Shown here one piece after another: positions 59,521 through 64,000 of a DNA stretch of 64,000 bases. Under the pieces are notes generated by a model, which was not told where the DNA came from, searched no databases, and was given only the letters and a program-made list of their open reading frames with translations. The stretch spans positions 197,868 to 261,867 of the forward strand of contig VYZI01000530.1 in NCBI GenBank assembly GCA_013397695.1. Direction: 5' to 3'. The stretch is from Centropus unirufus. Its lineage: Eukaryota; Chordata; Aves; Cuculiformes; Centropidae. A program made the position numbers and the translations under genes. Position 1 is the stretch's first letter, and every line of letters starts with the position of its first letter.

Positions 59521-61268
59521 GAGCTGTAGGGTCAGCAGTGGGAAAGGAGATCAGTGCGAGCGTCTGCTCTGTGTCGGGACAGCTCAACTTGTGGCGTGAC
59601 GTCTGGGTGAGGAGATCTGCTTTGGTTACCACTGGCGCAAGGAATCATCTTATTCCAAAATGGTAATCCTCAAGGGAGCTTTTGGAAGTTCTCAATTCCC
59701 ATTTAAATAGAAGGTTTCCTGCTAGGATTTGCTCATATTTTTTACATTCCTGTGTAATTTATCCCCTTACCTGGAAATAGAAGATAACAGACATTGCCCC
59801 AGGGAAGGCACACTTACCATGGATGCAAAAATGTCAAAGGGCCTTTTTCGGAACGTTCAGCACCCCAGGACTGCAAATCATCACCTCATTACCAGGTCGA
59901 GCTGGAGGGAAAAACATATAGAGTTCATCATTAACAGAATGCTCTTATTACTTGAATTATACCATTGCACAACTACAAATAATACTTAGGCCCCTGGGTT
60001 ACAGAGGTAGGGTCCACCTGAGGTCAGAACTGGGAACTTGCCATCATTTACAGAGAAAAATGTTGGCGTTATGTTTTTCTACAGCATATTTTCTGACCCT
60101 TGTGTACCAAAACACCATAAAGTACCGCCTTGTTGGCTTCAAGATCTGGGCTTGGGAACAGAGCAGTAGTATATTTTCTTAATAATAAATTTTTGTTTTA
60201 ATTGAATTTTTGCTAAGGAAAATCTGGCTCTTCTCCATCTATAGACTTGCATAGGAATTGCCCATTTCTGTAATAACTCTTGTATTTTCTGACCGGTATT
60301 TTGTTTGTCTGCCAGTGGATTCTCTACATTTTCCTTCATATCTCCCCAGCTGTGAATTCTCCTTTAAGTGTTCAGAGATGGTTATTCCTTAGCAGGAACA
60401 CTCTGCCCTTTCTTCAACCCTCAGCAGTGAATGGTGCTCGAGAGAGCCAGCACCGAGGGTTTTGGAGAACCAGAGCCCCATCCCTGTGGGGCTGGGGGCA
60501 GTCAGATCTGGGTTGTGCCGGCAGTCAGAGCAAGGCGCGAGCTGCCAGGACTTGGGCGGCCTCCCCGGAGGCTGAAGGGGCATCTCCTGCGTGCCAGGAC
60601 CGCGCTTTCCCGGGATGAGCTGTGAAGTTTGACTTGGGAGCCTCACAGACAGAGACTCACGGAGCTGCTCACCTTTTGTGTGACAGTTCGGAAGAAAAAG
60701 GAAGGAAAGAACCCAAGGTGAAAGGAAATCAGCAGGAGGTGTCGCGGTGCCTATTAATCTCCAGTTTGGAAAAAAACATCAGGGGAACGCACGCAAATGC
60801 AGCGACCAAGACTCTCACTGACACTTTTGTATCACAGTTTAAAATGAAGATTGAGATAACGGGATTAGCGCGTGCTATTGGACCAGACGCTGGCCCAGAC
60901 TCTTAGCTGGATGCATTTGGAGAGGAAACTCTTTTCTACTACAGGAAACCATTCAGTGCCAACTATTTCCTTTACAGCTTTAAAGTAGAGCCATTGTTTA
61001 CAAGGCTTCTCAGGCAGAGGTTCAGACAAGCTAATCTAACCACACATTAGGCACTTAAAGGGAAAAAATGTGAGAGAACATAATTTTCATTTCTCCTTTT
61101 AATCTGAATAAAGTTATCCTTGCTAGAGAGCCATAGGAATAGATCAGAAATGAAACCACTAAAGGAAAGCAACCACATTTTTTAGGCTGTGTAGGAGGGG
61201 GGGTAAAAACATGAATTATGGATTATGAATTTATCTGGGGATCACTGAAAATTTCAAGGTGTTGCATT

Positions 61269-61293
61269 TTCACAGTTCCTGAGGAACTGTGAA
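61269..61293. repeat. 25-base inverted repeat, 12-base arms
   Basis: TTCACAGTTCCT and AGGAACTGTGAA are perfect complements around one central G, followed by an AT-rich stretch that itself has partial dyad symmetry (GGTATTTTTAAAAATATTC). Confidence 0.95.
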
Positions 61294-61707
61294 TATATAT
61301 TGGTATTTTTAAAAATATTCTTCAGGATTTATATTCCCTGCTGACACGACTGCCTTACACCCACCTGAGCAGCTCTTCGAGTTGTACACGTTATCTTCCC
61401 CTGGGCCCACTCCAGCCCAGAGAAGGGGTTTTCTGTTCTGTCACTGCTTCTGTACTCTTCTACCTTGGAGTAAATTGTCACGGTACAGGGGGCTTCACTG
61501 GAGATAACGGGCTCACAATTCACCTCTGACACCCTTTGACTTGAAACACCCTGGATTCTCTCTGTCCTACTCTAGCTGGGAGTTGCTTTCACCAGTGGTG
61601 CAGCATTCACTTTATTTTACATCTGGAAATTCTCATTTTAAAGCAGATTTTGTTTAAGTGCATTGGTCCACTCTAATGCCACTGTCATTTATCTGTCTTC
61701 CTAGCTA

Positions 61708-61749
61708 ATACTTCCGATGTCCATATATAATATGAAGTATCGGAAGTGT
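61708..61749. repeat. short hairpin-forming inverted repeat
   Basis: ACTTCCGAT (61710-61718) pairs perfectly with ATCGGAAGT (61739-61747). Two G-U pairs, a small bulge and CATA/TATG extend the stem inward to a five-base loop. Confidence 0.8.
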
Positions 61750-64000
61750 AACAAGAATTATGCTGGTTTAGAAAATGCAATATATTTTTCTCTGAAGGGA
61801 GATTTTGCAAGTAAGGTCATTTCCTGACACTGCCATAAACCCGCTGCACCGATTAACCATGCCCGCTAAAACTCAGAGTGAAGTCCTTGTTACCATTACT
61901 TGTGTAATTATTACCCAAGAAAAGGTCCAGAGGATATTTTTTACAAGACTGCTGGAGTGCTTTCTATTACAGAATAGCAGCAAAACAATTACCCAAAAGC
62001 AGGTATTTTGATGTACTGCCCACTTGGAGCTGGCCTAACACTGTAGATATTCTATTCTGTGTCAGACACACACGCCTCTACAAGACAAAGACAGCTCCAC
62101 AGACATTTTGAAGTCAAGTGACTTAAATGTTCAAGAAGACAAACCTGAAACTCAGCTGATGTTGTTGATGTTATCTGGGCAATATTGCAAGATGGAAATG
62201 TATTCCTTGCACAGGGAGCTGCAGTCCGGTGTGCGCCTGTTCTGGTTAGAAAAAAAAAAAATGAAGCACTTGCTTTTCACCCTGGACAGATTTTCTTTCA
62301 TTGTTAAAGCAAATAATGAACAAAATCAAGTAGTTTAAGAAATGCACTTGAAGCTGGCATGCTACTCAAACTTTCAGTCTGATATTTGCAGACTGCAAGC
62401 TTGGTGTTAACCCTGGTCAATATTTCATACGACAAGCTTTGAGTACTCGCAGCAGAGCGGCCCCTTCCTGGCTCACATCACCATGGATGCTGTGACCCAA
62501 ACTCTGCCTTCCTCAGAACACCGGAGCCGGCAGCTTGCTGGAACAGCAGGATCTGTGCTCCTGTAATGCTATTTCAATAAACAGATGAGCATGGCTGGAA
62601 CTCTGGAATTATTTGTTATTTATATAACAGATTTTTATGCACCTATTTTCTCTGCACCATGTTTTTCTCTCTTTGTAATTAAATTTATCTTCAGTCTCTT
62701 GCAATGTCCTGCATGCTTCAGCGTTCAGAAACAAACAATAACCAATCTCCTACCTCTCTTTCTCCATTCTATAGGAATGCAAGCTATCTTTTTGTAAACA
62801 AAAATGCATTTATGACCACCCTCACAGATTCTTAAATTTAGGGAGGCCCAGGTGAATTTTATTGCAGGTTATGTTCATAATAATAAAAAAACTGCATCAC
62901 CAGTATAGCAGAAGTTCCTTAGTAGACATCTAAGTGCTGTTATTTGCAACACATCTGACAATTTTAATTCTGATGAAAACAAGTGGGGTAAAGGGAGGTG
63001 ATTGTTTTTCTGCACGTGATTTTGAGTGGAGATGGAGCCATCCTGGGAAGTTTAGCTTCAAACAAATGAAACTAAATAAAAAGACCCCCAGTTATTAGTG
63101 CAATAGGGTTTCTACATGGTGGTTGCACTGTTTGTGCCAATGGATTTGGCCTTGACTAAAGAAAAATGTAAATAGTTCTATGAAGATCTAAGGTCAATAT
63201 GAAATGAGTTTCAGATTTCCCTTCATAAAACCTGATTTAATTTTTATTGTCTGGAAGAAATACGCTGGTGGCAGCGAAACTTCAGAACGGTGTTGGAAAT
63301 CTGAGACATTTCCCTTATGTCTGGGATCCAAACCAAGACTGTAAGACAACAAATGGTCAAGATCAAACATGAAAAGCACATCACTTTCTTAAAAAAATCA
63401 GTGTACCTACCTTTTTTCCATCCTAATTCAATCCGTCATTGAATAAAGGTTACAGCTTTGCATGAAAAGTGGTTTCGATCAGTATCTGGAGGAAAACAAA
63501 GGCTTTTCCTCAGTGCTGTGGTTGTAAATGGATTTGAATTGTTAGGGAAACAGTTGGAATTGAAGCAGTAAAGTATAGCAAACAGTTTTATACCATTCCT
63601 GAATACCAAAGTATTAGGCAAAAGATGAACCAGAGTTATCCCTGGTAGCACATTGTTTTCTAGTTCAGCATACTATTTAGTCTTTAATTCTCTTGTCAAG
63701 GAAGAGAATATTTTATGAGAATATTTTATCATGTCAAATGTTCAACACCACAAGCCAGAATATTACAACAATACAGAAACCAATTGCATCCACTATCTCT
63801 AAATTACAAGGGAAACTTTTTTAATTTGCTTCACTGTTCTCCAGAGGGAAATTGCCAAAAATGACTGCACTGCTTTTGATAATAACACCACTCTTGAAAA
63901 GCAGGGCTTGAGAAGTGAAGCAGTCCATGCTATGGTTCTGATTTCAGAGACTTGCTTTTATTTTCAGTCCCATACATGGAGCAGTTATTCATACAGAGGA

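Larger units (their letters stand above)
53286..64000. other. region beyond the promoter; no coding exon recognised
   Basis: Mammalian gene order would put the 5' non-coding exons and first long intron of MAPK10 here, transcribed on the plus strand, but no MAPK10 coding sequence is present and no UTR exon can be proved. From 53340 to 55860 I see ordinary AT-rich sequence with an AAAAC-rich run at 54267-54293. From 57000 to 59200 and from 60650 to 64000 it is AT-rich sequence without recognised repeats, apart from inverted repeats at 61269-61293 and 61708-61749. GC-rich patches lie at about 59240-59520 and 60420-60620. Confidence 0.5.

Noticed and set aside
61329..61532. 67-codon minus-strand open frame with protein-like composition
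   Set aside because: No family could be recognised and no splice sites or neighbouring exons support it. It is kept only as a low-likelihood candidate.
53286..64000. MAPK10 coding exons
   Set aside because: I looked for the conserved JNK3 N-terminal and kinase sequences on the plus strand and saw none. Only a non-coding 5' part could be present.
1..64000. CRISPR arrays, tRNA or rRNA genes, operons, prokaryotic mobile elements
   Set aside because: No regularly spaced repeats, no cloverleaf sequence with the expected boxes and no rRNA-like stretch was recognised. The gene structure is that of a vertebrate.

Overview
This is nuclear DNA from a vertebrate, almost certainly a bird. Coding sequence is split into short exons by kilobase introns with GT..AG ends, and the interspersed repeats that can be recognised are CR1 LINE fragments of the avian/reptilian type. 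None of the prokaryotic features (operons, CRISPR arrays, insertion sequences) is present. The only protein-coding gene that can be supported is PTPN13 (PTP-BL/FAP-1/PTPL1, a very large cytoplasmic protein tyrosine phosphatase), on the minus strand. The window holds its 5' end only.

Layout from right to left, in the direction of PTPN13 transcription. The CpG-rich block at about 51.4-53.3 kb is the likely promoter; it is interrupted by a 718-base assembly gap and a long polypyrimidine minisatellite. Intron 1 of about 22 kb follows. Six coding exons come next: exon 2 (29316-29435, carries the start codon), exon 3 (20837-21006), exon 4 (17708-17773), exon 5 (15502-15687), exon 6 (13594-13687) and exon 7 (2375-2926). 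All reading phases agree across the five junctions and give one open frame of 394 residues plus one base. Exons 2-6 encode the N-terminal KIND domain; exon 7 encodes the linker towards the FERM domain. The FERM domain, five PDZ domains and phosphatase domain lie beyond the left edge. Exon numbers assume one non-coding exon 1, which I could not place.

The right-hand 10.7 kb (53.3-64 kb) has no recognisable coding exon. From mammalian gene order (MAPK10 head-to-head with PTPN13) it is probably the 5' non-coding part of MAPK10 (JNK3) or the spacer between the genes; this is inference. It contains a broken CR1 copy with reverse-transcriptase remnants (55864-57000), a second small CpG island (about 59240-59520) and several perfect inverted repeats.

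No undescribed multi-gene system was found. The items most worth a second look are a three-codon shift of the exon 3 splice acceptor relative to the human protein as I remember it, the H-DNA/G-quadruplex-prone repeats around the promoter gap, the second CpG island, a set of short hairpins and palindromes (one flanked by a 10-base direct repeat), and two possible LTR fragments in intron 2.
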